Assembly: GCF_016756535.1 (NCBI RefSeq)
Contig: NZ_AP023247.1
Span: forward strand, 2,852,501 to 2,916,500
From: Mesorhizobium sp. 131-2-1
GTDB taxonomy: Bacteria; Pseudomonadota; Alphaproteobacteria; Rhizobiales; Rhizobiaceae
Reading direction: 5' to 3'
Length of the DNA stretch: 64,000 nucleotides
Numbering within the stretch: the first letter of the stretch is position 1; each line of letters starts with the position of its first letter. Positions 1-9,996 of the stretch are shown here, one piece after another. A model generated the notes under the pieces. That model was not told the DNA's origin. It saw only the letters and a program-made list of their open reading frames with translations, and ran no database searches. The translations under genes were made by a program, and so were the position numbers.

Positions 1-201
1 ACCCAGACGCTGCATGAGCTGCAGCGCGATGGCTACGTCCATCGCGAGGTGTTCCCGACCAAGCCGCCAAGTGTCGAATACAGCCTGACCGATCTCGGGC
101 GTTCGATGTTCGGACCCTTGTACCAACTCGTCCAGTGGGCCGAACTCAACCATGACGCGGTGCGCGAAGCGCGGGCCGAATTCGACGCCGCGCAGGCCTG
201 A
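1..201 (+). CDS. HxlR-family transcriptional regulator, C-terminal part (cut by window edge)
   Basis: Reading frame 1 is open from the first base to TGA at 199-201, giving 66 residues of the end of a protein. The segment LHELQRDGYVHREV followed by PPSVEYSLTDLG is the wing of the HxlR-type winged helix-turn-helix; the VEYxLTxLG motif is diagnostic of that family. HxlR proteins are small DNA-binding regulators that often sense redox or electrophilic compounds. The N-terminal half with the recognition helix lies outside the window. It ends 76 bases before an FAD monooxygenase on the same strand, a common partnership, so it may control that gene (inference). Confidence 0.85.
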   Translation, partial: TQTLHELQRDGYVHREVFPTKPPSVEYSLTDLGRSMFGPLYQLVQWAELNHDAVREARAEFDAAQA

Positions 202-277
202 GCCGCGATGCGTCAGCGCGGTGGCTTGATTTAGCCATGCCGCTGAAGGATTGTCCGGCCTTCGGGCTGGGCGGGCA

Positions 278-1516
278 ATGCAAGAATCTCTCGATATCGC
301 TATTGCCGGCGCCGGGCCGGCCGGGCTGGCCACGGCGCTCTATCTCAACCGGGCAGGGCACCGCGTCACCGTCTTCGAGCGGTTCGATGAGCCGAAGCCG
401 GTCGGTTCCGGGCTGATCCTGCAGCCGACCGGGCTCAGCGTGCTGGCCGAGCTTGGCGTGCTCAACGACATCCTCTCACTGGGCAGCCGCATCGACCGGC
501 TGCATGGCGCCGACGCCGGCAGCGGCCGAACGGTGCTTGACGTCCGCTACGACGCCCGGCGCGGCGGCCGCTTCGGGCTGGCGGTGCATCGTGCGGCGCT
601 GTTCGGCGTGCTGTTCGGCGCCGCCCGGCGCGAGGCGATCACCATCGAGACCAATGTCGAGATCGAGGCGCTAGAGACCGGCGAGAGCGCGATGCTGGTC
701 TGCGGCAAGGGACGCAAAGCCGGCTCGTTCGACCTGATCGTGGATGCCAGCGGCGCGCGCTCGAAGCTGCGCCAGGGCCTGAACGATCCGGCCGAGGCGC
801 GGCCGCTGGCCTACGGCGCGTTCTGGACCTCCCTCGGCTGGAAGGGCGAGGGCTTTGACGAGAACGCCTTGCTGCAGCGCTACGACAAGGCGAGCGTGAT
901 GGTCGGCGTGCTGCCGATCGGCCGGCCCGAGCCCGGCGCCGAGAAGATGGCGGCCTTCTTCTGGAGCCTGAAGCCGGCGGATGTCGAAAGCGTCCGAGCC
1001 GCGGGGCTCGACGCGTGGAAGGCGAGGGTGGTTTCGCTGTGGCCGCAATGCGCTGCCTTCACCAGCCAGATCGACAGTTTCGAGCAGCTGTCGCTGGCGC
1101 GCTACGGCCACCACACAATGCGGCTGCCCTTCGGTCGGCGGCTGGCGGTGATTGGCGATGCCGCGCATTCGACCAGTCCGCAGCTTGGCCAGGGCGCCAA
1201 CATGGCGCTGCTCGACGCGGCGGCACTCAGCCACGCGCTGTCGCGGGCGGGCAGCATCGATGCGGCGCTGGAGGCCTATGCCAAGGCGCGGCGCTGGCAT
1301 GTGCGCGTCTTCCAGGCGCTGTCGCTGGCCTTCACGCCGTTCTATCAGTCGGATTCCGTGGCGCTGCCTTTCATCCGCGACCGGCTGGTGGCGACGATCG
1401 CCAAAATCCCGCCAGCGCCACAGTTCCTGGCGTCGATGGTGGCCGGAACGGTGATCGATCCGTTCAGGCGTATCGGGCTTCAGGAAGCGCGGTGGCCTGA
1501 TCGCCCTGCCGGATGA
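278..1516 (+). CDS. FAD-dependent monooxygenase (aromatic hydroxylase-like)
   Basis: Protein of 412 residues in the PHBH-type FAD monooxygenase family, which hydroxylates aromatic or related substrates with NAD(P)H and O2. The Rossmann FAD motif AGAGPAG is at residues 10-16, an acidic ribose-binding residue follows in VFER, and the second FAD motif GDAAHS lies near residues 293-298, followed by GQGANMAL. The ATG at 278 is preferred over a TTG at 251 because the fold starts immediately after it. The substrate cannot be told from sequence. Its 3' end overlaps the convergent glutathione S-transferase remnant by about 50 bases. Confidence 0.85.
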   Translation: MQESLDIAIAGAGPAGLATALYLNRAGHRVTVFERFDEPKPVGSGLILQPTGLSVLAELGVLNDILSLGSRIDRLHGADAGSGRTVLDVRYDARRGGRFGLAVHRAALFGVLFGAARREAITIETNVEIEALETGESAMLVCGKGRKAGSFDLIVDASGARSKLRQGLNDPAEARPLAYGAFWTSLGWKGEGFDENALLQRYDKASVMVGVLPIGRPEPGAEKMAAFFWSLKPADVESVRAAGLDAWKARVVSLWPQCAAFTSQIDSFEQLSLARYGHHTMRLPFGRRLAVIGDAAHSTSPQLGQGANMALLDAAALSHALSRAGSIDAALEAYAKARRWHVRVFQALSLAFTPFYQSDSVALPFIRDRLVATIAKIPPAPQFLASMVAGTVIDPFRRIGLQEARWPDRPAG

Positions 1517-2184
1517 TCTCAGACAAATGCGAAGCCTTGGCGCGCAGGAAGGCCTCGAGGCGCTGCGGGTAATCCTGGTCGACCGCTTCCTCCACCGACC
1601 GCCGTTCGCCCAGTGCCTGGCGCCAATGCGCGACCATCGGCTTTTCATCGAGGATGCCGAAATCGCCGATCCGGTCGAAGACGTCGAAATAGCGGAAGAT
1701 CGGTCCGTAGACGGCGTCGACCAGTGAAAAATGCGCACCGGCGAACCAGGAGCCCTGGCTTGTGCGGCCTGTCAGTTCCGCCTCCAGCCGATCGAACATC
1801 GCCGACAGCCCGCTGGCTTCGGCTTGGAAAGCGGCCTCGCTGGAAGCGGAGTAGAACCGGCCGATGGCGTTCAGAATGGCCGAGCCGAACTCGATCCAGG
1901 CGCGGTGCCGGGCGCGGGTCAGCGGGATGCAGCGGATTGGCTTCGGTTTCCTCGAGGAATTCGAGGATCACCGCCGATTCGAAAATCACCGTTTCCTCGC
2001 CGTCCTGATGGACGCGCAGCAGCGGCACCTTGCCGAGCGGCGAGATCGCCCTGAACCAGGCCGGCTTGTCGGCGAGATCGATGGTGATGCGCTCGAACGG
2101 CACGCCCTTCTCGGTAAGTGAGATCGCCGCGCGCTGCACATAGGGGCACAGATGATGGCTGACGAGGGTGAGCTTGCCGGCCAT
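1464..2184 (-). pseudogene. Glutathione S-transferase, frameshifted
   Basis: The N-terminal thioredoxin-like half (MAGKLTLVSHHLCPYVQRA, with the CPY active-site region and the ESAVILEFLEE glutathione-contact motif) reads from ATG at 2184. After NPLHPADP the family sequence continues only in another frame: RARHRAWIEFGSAIL runs on to MFDRLEAELTG and a TGA at 1464. The switch lies near 1912-1926. The usual family text at this point is about PLTRARHR, so loss of one copy of an 8-bp direct repeat (GCTGACCC) would explain the break; this is inference. It starts one base after the Rieske gene stop, so the two were an operon. A sequencing error cannot be excluded. Confidence 0.8.
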
Positions 2185-2185
2185 C

Positions 2186-2491
2186 TTACTCTCCCCAGAC
2201 ATAGTTGAGTGCGCCGTCCTCGACGCGGGTCGAGAGGAACATCAGGCGTGCGTTTTTCGGCGCCGGGCCTTCGAGGCGGTCGCCGCTCGCCATGTCGAAG
2301 GATGCGCCGTGCCATTGGCAGACGAGCTTGCCGTCCTTGCAATCGAGGGGTCCGCCAAAATGCAGGCAGGCGTTCGCCGCCGCGCGGACGCGGTCGCCGC
2401 TGCGCCAGACATGCACCTCGCGGCCGAAGAACGGGGCAATCAGGCTGCCCGTCTCCGGGATGTCGGCGATCTTGCAGATTTCGTGCTTCAT
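2186..2491 (-). CDS. Rieske [2Fe-2S] ferredoxin-like protein
   Basis: 101-residue Rieske-fold protein. The cluster ligands are visible as CLHFGG (Cys-x-His) near residue 42 and CQWHG (Cys-x-x-His) near residue 59, with GPL and SFD at the expected places. Stand-alone Rieske proteins of this size pass electrons to oxygenases or act as redox partners in detoxification. It is the first gene of a two-gene unit with the glutathione S-transferase and is divergent from a MarR regulator across a 98-bp region full of ATGCAATTGCAT palindromes, so it is probably MarR-controlled. Confidence 0.88.
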   Translation of the reverse strand: MKHEICKIADIPETGSLIAPFFGREVHVWRSGDRVRAAANACLHFGGPLDCKDGKLVCQWHGASFDMASGDRLEGPAPKNARLMFLSTRVEDGALNYVWGE

Positions 2492-2510
2492 CGGATTTGC
2501 CTTTCATGCC

Positions 2511-2572
2511 GATGCAATTGCATCTATATAGATGCAGATGCATTGATCGTCAAGCTTGATGCAATTGCATCT
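2511..2572. promoter_or_regulatory. Divergent operator region with two identical 14-bp palindromes
   Basis: The perfect palindrome GATGCAATTGCATC occurs at 2511-2524 and again at 2559-2572, and a related GATGCAGATGCAT stands between them at 2531-2543. The region separates the Rieske/GST unit from the marR-like gene. Perfect palindromes of this length in a marR intergenic region are typical MarR binding sites. The pairing of this regulator with these sites is inferred from position. Confidence 0.75.
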
Positions 2573-2589
2573 ACCTCCTATGATCGGGA

Positions 2590-3048
2590 ATGACCGAGAA
2601 AGCCTCCCCTTCGCCGGCCGCTATCAAGGCCTGGGCCCGCCTGATGCGCGTTTCACGCCAGCTGGTGGAAAAGGTCGAGGATACGCTGAAGGAGAACGGC
2701 CTGCCACCGCTTGCCTGGTACGACGTGCTGCACGAGCTTGCCGAAGCGGGCGAGGGCGGGCTGCGGCCGTTCCAGCTGATCGAGCGGACCTTGTTCGCGC
2801 AATACAACATCTCGCGGCTGCTCGCCCGGCTCGAGGCCCACGGCCTGGTCGAGAAGCTGCCGGTGGCCGATGACGGCCGCGGCCAGACCATCCGCATCAC
2901 CGGCAGCGGGCGCGAGACGCGCCGCCGGATGTGGGCCGTCTACGGGCGGTCGATCGCCGAGCTGGTGGGCGACAGGCTTGCGGTCGTGGAACTGGAAATG
3001 CTGGCGGGCCTGCTCGGGCGGTTGCGCGATCCGCCTGCCGGCGACTGA
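2590..3048 (+). CDS. MarR-family transcriptional regulator
   Basis: 152-residue winged-helix regulator. The recognition segment FAQYNISRLLARLEAHGLVEK (about residues 68-88) and the following wing with DDGRGQTIRITGSG match the MarR pattern (DxRxxxxxLTxxG). MarR proteins bind as dimers to palindromes and are released by small aromatic or oxidising ligands. It is divergent from the Rieske/GST pair, and two copies of a 14-bp palindrome in the shared promoter region are its likely operators, including autoregulation. Confidence 0.9.
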   Translation: MTEKASPSPAAIKAWARLMRVSRQLVEKVEDTLKENGLPPLAWYDVLHELAEAGEGGLRPFQLIERTLFAQYNISRLLARLEAHGLVEKLPVADDGRGQTIRITGSGRETRRRMWAVYGRSIAELVGDRLAVVELEMLAGLLGRLRDPPAGD

Positions 3049-3147
3049 GCCAACCCAAACCTGGCGGTTTGCGCGCTGCATTCGGATACCAAAATGATTT
3101 TCTCCATTTTCTCCTTGCGTCGGGAGCAGGATTGCGCAATAAGCCGA

Positions 3148-3162
3148 ACCGTAACGTACGGT
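3148..3162. promoter_or_regulatory. Inverted repeat, probable TetR operator
   Basis: ACCGTA-ACG-TACGGT is a perfect 6-bp inverted repeat with a 3-bp spacer, 47 bases before the GTG start of a TetR-family gene. Its position suggests autoregulation by that protein. There is no experimental support. Confidence 0.5.
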
Positions 3163-3208
3163 ACTCCGCTGGAAGCGGACGTGACCTCTCATCAGGCGAG
3201 AAAGAAAC

Positions 3209-4907
<1,699 letters not shown>

Positions 4908-4932
4908 TTCGAAATCTCAAGATTGCGCGATG

Positions 4933-4962
4933 GAGCCGGCGGAGCAATCCGCCGGCTCTTTC
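4933..4962 (+). terminator. Rho-independent terminator of ilvC
   Basis: GAGCCGGCGGA-GCAA-TCCGCCGGCTC forms a perfect 11-bp stem with a tetraloop, followed by a short T run. It lies 26 bases past the ilvC stop. The PilZ gene converges from the other side. Confidence 0.85.
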
Positions 4963-4995
4963 GTGCCAGCTTGTCGGTTAGCCAGAGGCGGAGCT

Positions 4996-5280
4996 TCAGC
5001 CGTAATGCCAGTGCGGCTTCGGCTCGGTGCCGGCGAACTCGACGCCGATGCGGTCGTCGCGGCGCCAGCGCACCACGGCCTTGTAGCCAATGCCGTCGGT
5101 CGGCACATAGAGCAGGAACTCGTCGGGCACGCGCGCCTCGATTGGCACTTTCAGCTCGGCGCCGCCGGGATGCATGTTGCGCAGCGTGCACTTGACCTCG
5201 GAATTGGCGATGCCGGTCAGGATCGACGCGCCTTTCAGCACGCGCTGCCTGCGCTTGTCCCTGTGTTCGTCCTCGGCCAT
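4996..5280 (-). CDS. PilZ-domain protein
   Basis: 94 residues consisting of one PilZ domain, a c-di-GMP-binding fold. The arginine cluster KRRQRVLKGA near the start supplies RxxxR, and NMHPGGAEL corresponds to the (D/N)xSxxG loop, although here the serine position is histidine, so c-di-GMP binding may be altered. It ends with VEFAGTEPKPHWHYG. Start chosen at ATG 5280; longer upstream frames have repetitive composition and belong to the antisense of another gene. Small stand-alone PilZ proteins are frequent in rhizobia, with mostly unknown partners. Confidence 0.85.
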   Translation of the reverse strand: MAEDEHRDKRRQRVLKGASILTGIANSEVKCTLRNMHPGGAELKVPIEARVPDEFLLYVPTDGIGYKAVVRWRRDDRIGVEFAGTEPKPHWHYG

Positions 5281-5378
5281 GGCATTCCGCTTGCGGGCGA
5301 TCCGCTCCGCCCATTCGATAGACCCGGCTGATGAACAGCGCGTTAGCGCCGGTGGTGTCTGGCGGGTGCCCCCAAGGC

Positions 5379-5410
5379 AAAAAACGGCGCCGCGAGGCGC
5401 GACGCCGTTT
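5379..5410 (-). terminator. Rho-independent terminator of the BA14K-like gene
   Basis: On the minus strand AAACGGCGTCGCGCC-TCGC-GGCGCCGTTTTTT forms a GC-rich stem followed by a run of T, 25 bases after the stop of the BA14K-like gene. Confidence 0.8.
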
Positions 5411-5434
5411 GAGCATTCTTCGATCCGTTGCCGC

Positions 5435-6016
5435 TCAGCTATACGGCGACCAGCACTGCTGGCGCGGCCCGTTATAGGGCTGGAACGTATTGTCCCAGGC
5501 CCGGTACGAACGGTAGCGGTCGTAGCACCACTGGATGTGCGCGTTGGACAGACGCTGCGTGCGGTAGATGCGGCGGGGCTGATAGTAGCGCGGATAGGGA
5601 TCGTAATAGTTGCCGTAGGCCAGACTGCCCAAGCCCAGGCCGAGGCCCAGGCCCAAAATGGCGGCATCGGAGTCCCTGAAATGACGGCGATGATGGTGGC
5701 GTCTCCAGCGCCAGTCGTCGCCATCCCAGTTACGATCACCGTCCCAATTGCGGGAGAAATTGCGCTCGCGGAAATTGCCGGACCGCCACCGCCCATCGCG
5801 GTTGCGCCAGCGCCATTCCTCATCGGTGTATCGCCGGTCATTGTTGCCGCCAGCCCACTCGTCACGGACGGGCGTTACTCCAGGCGCAACGACGCTGGTC
5901 GGCACCGACAGGTCCGGTTGCAGGATCGGGGCGGCGAACGACGGAGCCGTCAGACCCGCCACAAGTCCCAGGGTCATCAGCCCTGATCCGAGGGAAGACA
6001 AAAAGAGCGTTTTCAT
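5435..6016 (-). CDS. BA14K-like secreted protein
   Basis: 193 residues. An N-terminal signal peptide ([17 protein letters not shown]..., cleavage likely after PSFA) is followed by an Arg/Asp/Trp-rich middle region ([17 protein letters not shown], several NWDGD repeats, RRHHHRRH), a glycine-leucine repeat ([11 protein letters not shown]) and the C-terminal BA14K motif [20 protein letters not shown] followed by [15 protein letters not shown]14K is a Brucella immunoreactive protein with lectin-like properties; the family is restricted mainly to Rhizobiales. The extended low-complexity middle is unusual next to the short Brucella form. Function here is unknown. Confidence 0.88.
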   Translation of the reverse strand: MKTLFLSSLGSGLMTLGLVAGLTAPSFAAPILQPDLSVPTSVVAPGVTPVRDEWAGGNNDRRYTDEEWRWRNRDGRWRSGNFRERNFSRNWDGDRNWDGDDWRWRRHHHRRHFRDSDAAILGLGLGLGLGSLAYGNYYDPYPRYYQPRRIYRTQRLSNAHIQWCYDRYRSYRAWDNTFQPYNGPRQQCWSPYS

Positions 6017-6181
6017 AGCACACTCCGAAGATTTCAGGCCCCACGCCCAGAATACCCCGGGAAGAGGCCTATTCATGGACCTTGCCGTCTGAACGGCGGA
6101 TGAACGGAAAGGTTCCGTCAACCATGACGGGCGCCTAGAGGCTCTTGTCTTCACCGGTACTTGCAGGCAATGGTCACGGCC

Positions 6182-7294
6182 ATGTCGCTGCGCCTTGCTA
6201 CCTTCAATGTCGAGAACCTGATGAACAGGTTCGATTTTTCCGGCTACCGCAACCAGCTCAATGAAGACCGGGCGCTGGCGCTGTTCGATATCCGGAGCGA
6301 GGCCGAGTACAAGATGCTGGAGCAGGCGCGCGCCATTGCCCAGTCCGACGATACGCGCCAGCTCACCGCGCTGGCGATCGCCGCCACCCGTGCCGACATC
6401 ATCTGCATGCAGGAGGTCGACAACATCGAGGCGCTGAAGGCCTTCGAATATGGCTACCTGTTCAAGATGGTCGGGCAGGGCTACCGGCAGAAATACACCA
6501 CGGCCGGCAATGATACGCGCGGCATCGACGTTGCCGTGATGATGCGCAGCGAAACGGCTGAGGGCCAGCCGATCGAATTCGTGCGCATGACCAGCCACGC
6601 CCATGTCACCTTCGAGCAGTTCGGCCTGTTCACGCCGGAACTGGCGGCGCTCGGGCACCAGGCCATCGAACGCATCTTCCGCCGTGACTGCCTCGAGGTA
6701 GACCTGAAGATCGGCGGCGTGCCGCTGACGCTCTATCTCGTCCATTTCAAATCGATGGGCTCGCCGCGCAACGGCCTCGACGGACGCGAGGCGACGATGC
6801 CGCTGCGCGTCGCCGAGGCGCAGGCGGTGCGCCGCATCATCGAGGAGCGCTTTGGCAAGGACCACGCCGCCGACAAGCGCTGGGCGATCTGCGGCGACAT
6901 GAACGACTACCGGCAGCGCGTGAAGATCGAGGGCGACAGCGTCGACGGCTACCGTTTCCACGTGATCGACGAGAGCCAGTCCTGCATCAATGTCCTGACC
7001 GCCGGCGGCTTTTGCGAAAACGTCGTCGAGCGGCGGCCGGAGATGGACCGCTGGAGTTTCTATCACACGCGCGGGCCGGAAGAGCGTCACCTCTGCCAGC
7101 TCGACTACATCCTGTTGTCGAAGGCGCTGGCGGCGAAGAACGCGACCGCTATTCCCGACATCGTCCGCGCCGGCCAGCCTTGGCGCACCATATTTCCGGC
7201 GGGTCAGGAAGTGGAGCGCTTTCCGCGCGCCGGATGGGACCGGCCGAAGGCGTCCGATCATTGCCCGGTGGTGGTCGCGCTGGACATGGCCTGA
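6182..7294 (+). CDS. Endonuclease/exonuclease/phosphatase family protein
   Basis: 370 residues with the EEP (DNase I-like) fold. The signatures are LATFNVENL at the N-terminus, MQEVDN (metal-binding Glu) near residue 78, [12 protein letters not shown] in the centre, CGDMNDYR (Asp/Asn) and the C-terminal SDHCPVVV, which carries the catalytic Asp-His. These enzymes cut phosphodiester bonds in nucleic acids or phospholipids; the substrate is not evident. The ATG at 6182 starts directly at the fold; ATG 6170 is an alternative. No signal peptide is seen. A mobile-element-like palindromic repeat follows the stop codon immediately. Confidence 0.85.
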   Translation: MSLRLATFNVENLMNRFDFSGYRNQLNEDRALALFDIRSEAEYKMLEQARAIAQSDDTRQLTALAIAATRADIICMQEVDNIEALKAFEYGYLFKMVGQGYRQKYTTAGNDTRGIDVAVMMRSETAEGQPIEFVRMTSHAHVTFEQFGLFTPELAALGHQAIERIFRRDCLEVDLKIGGVPLTLYLVHFKSMGSPRNGLDGREATMPLRVAEAQAVRRIIEERFGKDHAADKRWAICGDMNDYRQRVKIEGDSVDGYRFHVIDESQSCINVLTAGGFCENVVERRPEMDRWSFYHTRGPEERHLCQLDYILLSKALAAKNATAIPDIVRAGQPWRTIFPAGQEVERFPRAGWDRPKASDHCPVVVALDMA

Positions 7295-7296
7295 GC

Positions 7297-7433
7297 TGTG
7301 TTGATATTCAGGTGAGGCCGGCCTGCAAATGGCGGTTTTCTCCGCTTCCGGTGCTCACGGACCTGATTGTCCGCTCCGCTCCGGTTCTCGAAAACCACCA
7401 TTTTCGGCGCGGCCTGACCTGTATCTCAACACA
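7297..7433. repeat. 137-bp intergenic repeat with terminal inverted repeats, copy 1
   Basis: The ends TGTGTTGATATTCAGGTGAG and CTGACCTGTATCTCAACACA are imperfect inverted repeats of about 24 bp. A second copy lies at 57657-57792 and shares the ends and the inner block CGCTTCCGGTGCTCACG together with CTCCGCTCCGGTTCTCG. No protein is encoded. It looks like a small non-autonomous element or extended REP sequence. Copy 1 starts 2 bases after one gene and ends 12 bases before the next. Confidence 0.85.
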
Positions 7434-7445
7434 CCTCAGAGCAAG

Positions 7446-8171
7446 ATGAATTTCGACCTGCCGCGCAATGTCATCCTGCCGGTCGACGATGTCGATGTCC
7501 GGCTCGATCCCGGACCACATCCGTTCGAGCGTGATAACGCCAAGGCGATCGCCGAGAACTGGCGGCGCGAGATGGGGGCCAACCCGGCGCTGTACGACGG
7601 CACGGTGGTGCTGCTTTCGGCGCTCGCCTATCGCGACAGCCGGCTCGTCGGGCGCTGCCACGCGGTGAAGTATTCGACCTTCATGCTGTGGCGCAAGAAC
7701 CGCGACGTGGCCGGCGCCGAGCATGCCTATGCGCATGCCGTGCTGGTCGCCGGCGACAATGCGCTGGTGGCGATCCGCATGGGCGGGCACACGGTGAACG
7801 CCGGCCGCGTCTATTTCGCCGCCGGTTCGTTCGAGCCGGTCGATTTCCGCGACGGCCTGGTCGATGTCGACTTCAACATGATCCGCGAGGTGCGCGAGGA
7901 GACCGGCCTCGACCTGTCGGGCGCCGAGCGCGGCAGGCGCTACCATGCGCTGTCGACGCCGAGCGGCACCGTGATCTTCCGCCGCTACCGGGTGAGCGAA
8001 CCCGCCGACGAGATCGCGCGGCGCATCAGCGCCTTCGTTGCCGCCGAAGCGGAGCCGGAGATCGATGGCCCGGTGATCGTGCGCCATGCCACCGACCTGC
8101 CGGACGGGCTGATGGGGCATATGAAGCCGCTGATCGAGTGGCACTTCGCTCACCGCGGCGAGAGCCCCTAA
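7446..8171 (+). CDS. Nudix-hydrolase-like protein
   Basis: 241 residues. The segment GSFEPVDFRDGLVDVDFNMI followed by REVREETGLDL holds the REVxEExGL half of the Nudix box, which binds the metal and cuts nucleoside-diphosphate-linked substrates; the N-terminal half of the box is longer than standard. Upstream HAVLVAGDNALVAIRMGGHT is the usual strand leading to the box. The substrate is unknown. Start ATG 7446 lies just after a palindromic repeat, so the promoter must be inside or before that repeat, or the gene is read from the preceding one. Confidence 0.78.
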   Translation: MNFDLPRNVILPVDDVDVRLDPGPHPFERDNAKAIAENWRREMGANPALYDGTVVLLSALAYRDSRLVGRCHAVKYSTFMLWRKNRDVAGAEHAYAHAVLVAGDNALVAIRMGGHTVNAGRVYFAAGSFEPVDFRDGLVDVDFNMIREVREETGLDLSGAERGRRYHALSTPSGTVIFRRYRVSEPADEIARRISAFVAAEAEPEIDGPVIVRHATDLPDGLMGHMKPLIEWHFAHRGESP

Positions 8172-8272
8172 AGCGCGTCGTGTCGAGACGGATTCGGGCG
8201 ACGCGCTTTAGGTCTTTGTTTTATGCAGGTCGTCTTCCCAAAACCGCTGCACACTTTTGGGCGACATGCATC
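8168..8272. repeat. RIME-type palindromic repeat
   Basis: Two adjacent palindromes: TAAAGCGCGTCG...CGACGCGCTTTA (8168-8210) and ATGCAGGTCG...GGGCGACATGCAT (8223-8271) with the inner block CCCAAAACCGCTGC-ACACTTTTGGG. This is the typical two-hairpin layout of the RIME-type repeats spread through Rhizobiales chromosomes. The second half recurs at 60262-60310. It sits between two convergent genes. Confidence 0.85.
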
Positions 8273-8278
8273 TAGTCC

Positions 8279-9349
8279 TCAGGGGAAGAGCGGCGGCAAC
8301 GCGTCGTCCAATGCGCTTTCTCGGGTGCCGCCGTCATCCTTGTAGTAATAGCTGTAGCCGTTGATGGCCGGCGCGCCACCGAGATGCGCGTAGAGGATTC
8401 TCGATCCCTCGGGAAAGAAGCCTTTCCTGGTCAGGTCGATCAGGCCCTGCATCGACTTTCCCTCGTAGACCGGGTCGGTGATCATGGCCTCCGTGCGGGC
8501 CGCCAGCCGGATTGCGTCGTTTGTCGCCTCCGACGGAACGCCATAGGCCGGATAGGCATAGTCGGGGTTGATCACGATCTCGTCCTCGCGCACGGCGCGG
8601 CCGAGCCCGACCAGGGTAGCGGTGTCGTCGACGATACGGCGCACCTGCGCGCGTGTCTGGTCGAGCGTCCCGGAGGCGTCGATGCCGATCACCCGATCGG
8701 CGCGGTCCTGCGCGGCGAAGCCGACGATCATGCCGGCCTGCGTCGAGCCGGTCACCACGCACACGATTATGTAGTCGAAGGTGAAGCCGAGTTCGGCTTC
8801 CTGGGTGGCAACCTCCTCGGCGAAGCCGACATAGCCGAGCCCGCCGAACTTGTGCACCGAAGCGCCGGCCGGGATCGGGTAGGGCCTGCCGCCGGCGTCC
8901 CTGACCGACTGGATCGCGTCCTCCCAGCTCCTGCGGATGCCGATGTCGAAGCCGTCGTCGACGAGCCGGCTGTCCGCGCCCATCAGGCGCGTCAGCAGGA
9001 TGTTGCCGACCCGGTCGTAGACCGCGTCATAGTGGGGCACCCATTTCTCCTGGATCACCACGCACTTCATGCCGATCTTGGCGGCTGTCGCGGCTACCAT
9101 GCGCGTATGGTTCGACTGGACGCCGCCGATCGACACCAGAGTGTCGGCGCCGGAGCGAAGAGCGTCCGGCACGATGTATTCGAGCTTCCGCAGCTTGTTC
9201 CCGCCCATGGCGAGCCCGGAATTGCAATCGTCACGCTTTGCGTAGACCTGCACCTTTCCGCCCAGCGCCGCGCTCAGCCGCGGCAGATGCTCGATGGGCG
9301 TCGGACCGAAGGTCAGCGGATAGCGTTCAAACTTCGCCAGAAGTGACAT
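8279..9349 (-). CDS. acdS: 1-aminocyclopropane-1-carboxylate deaminase
   Basis: 356-residue PLP enzyme that cleaves ACC, the plant ethylene precursor, to 2-oxobutyrate and ammonia. [10 protein letters not shown] places the PLP lysine at residue 52, QSNHTR gives the nucleophile-helper serine, and [12 protein letters not shown] supplies the Tyr-Glu pair that, with the Leu in YAHLGG, separates true ACC deaminases from D-cysteine desulfhydrase, which has Thr at both places. The family normally ends near NGYSFLFRNG; here an extra tail of about 17 residues follows. It is divergent from an Lrp-type regulator, the usual acdR-acdS arrangement. Confidence 0.95.
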   Translation of the reverse strand: MSLLAKFERYPLTFGPTPIEHLPRLSAALGGKVQVYAKRDDCNSGLAMGGNKLRKLEYIVPDALRSGADTLVSIGGVQSNHTRMVAATAAKIGMKCVVIQEKWVPHYDAVYDRVGNILLTRLMGADSRLVDDGFDIGIRRSWEDAIQSVRDAGGRPYPIPAGASVHKFGGLGYVGFAEEVATQEAELGFTFDYIIVCVVTGSTQAGMIVGFAAQDRADRVIGIDASGTLDQTRAQVRRIVDDTATLVGLGRAVREDEIVINPDYAYPAYGVPSEATNDAIRLAARTEAMITDPVYEGKSMQGLIDLTRKGFFPEGSRILYAHLGGAPAINGYSYYYKDDGGTRESALDDALPPLFP

Positions 9350-9495
9350 CGATCTGTCTCCGTTTTTTGTCGTTTTCGATGCGTTGATAGTAGGCTCAGT
9401 CCGGCGAAAGGTGCTCTCGAACTTGCCGACAGAATTTTCACATCTCCCGGATATCTGCGATATGATTGAGCTGTTCGTTCATATGAGCTGGCAAA
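9350..9495. promoter_or_regulatory. acdS-acdR divergent promoter region
   Basis: 146 bp, richer in A/T than its flanks, between the divergent starts of acdS and the Lrp-type gene. In other bacteria AcdR binds such a region and is displaced by leucine or assisted by AcdB. I see no perfect palindrome and no NifA upstream activating sequence (TGT-N10-ACA), so control by nitrogen-fixation regulators is not suggested. Confidence 0.55.
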
Positions 9496-9969
9496 ATGGA
9501 AGAATCTTCCGAGACTCTGGACCGCATCGACGTCAGGATCCTGCGCGCCCTTCAGGCCGAGGGACGACTTACCAATGCGGAGCTGGCGGCGCGCGTGAAC
9601 GTCAGCGCCGCCACCTGCCACAGGCGCACGCAACGCCTGTTCGAGGAGGGTTACATCACCGGGGTCAGGGCGGAAATCGCGCCCGCCACGGTGGGGCTTG
9701 GCGCGCTGGTCATGGTCGGCGTCGTGCTCGACCGCTCGACACCTGAAAGCTTCGCCGCTTTCGAGGAAGCCGTGCTCAGGCTCAAGGAGGTTCTCGACTG
9801 CAATCTCGTGGCCGGCGACTTCGACTATCTGCTGAAGATAAGGGTTCGCGACATGGCGGATTTCAACAAGCTCCACGGGCAGAAGCTGATCGCGCTACCG
9901 GGCGTAAGGCAAACCCGGACTTTCTTCGTCATGAAGGAGGTCAAGGAGAATGCGCGACTTCCGTTTTGA
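9496..9969 (+). CDS. acdR: Lrp/AsnC-family regulator, probable AcdR
   Basis: 157 residues. The N-terminal helix-turn-helix (LDRIDVRILRALQAEGRLTN, then AELAARVNVSAATCHRRTQRL) and the C-terminal RAM/AsnC ligand domain (VMVGVVLDRSTP..., DFDYLLKIRVRDMADFNKLH) fit the Lrp family exactly. Its divergent position next to acdS matches the known acdR genes, which activate ACC deaminase under ACC and low oxygen and are antagonised by leucine. The function assignment rests on this synteny. Confidence 0.85.
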   Translation: MEESSETLDRIDVRILRALQAEGRLTNAELAARVNVSAATCHRRTQRLFEEGYITGVRAEIAPATVGLGALVMVGVVLDRSTPESFAAFEEAVLRLKEVLDCNLVAGDFDYLLKIRVRDMADFNKLHGQKLIALPGVRQTRTFFVMKEVKENARLPF

Positions 9970-9996
9970 CAGGCCGCGGCGCAAGAGCGGGCTGGG

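Noticed and set aside
5435..7261. 608-codon frame containing the BA14K-like protein
   Set aside because: Only the last 193 codons encode a recognisable protein with a signal peptide; the upstream part is antisense to the nuclease gene at 6182-7294.
9350..9495. NifA upstream site in front of acdS
   Set aside because: No TGT-N10-ACA with a -24/-12 promoter was found in the divergent region.
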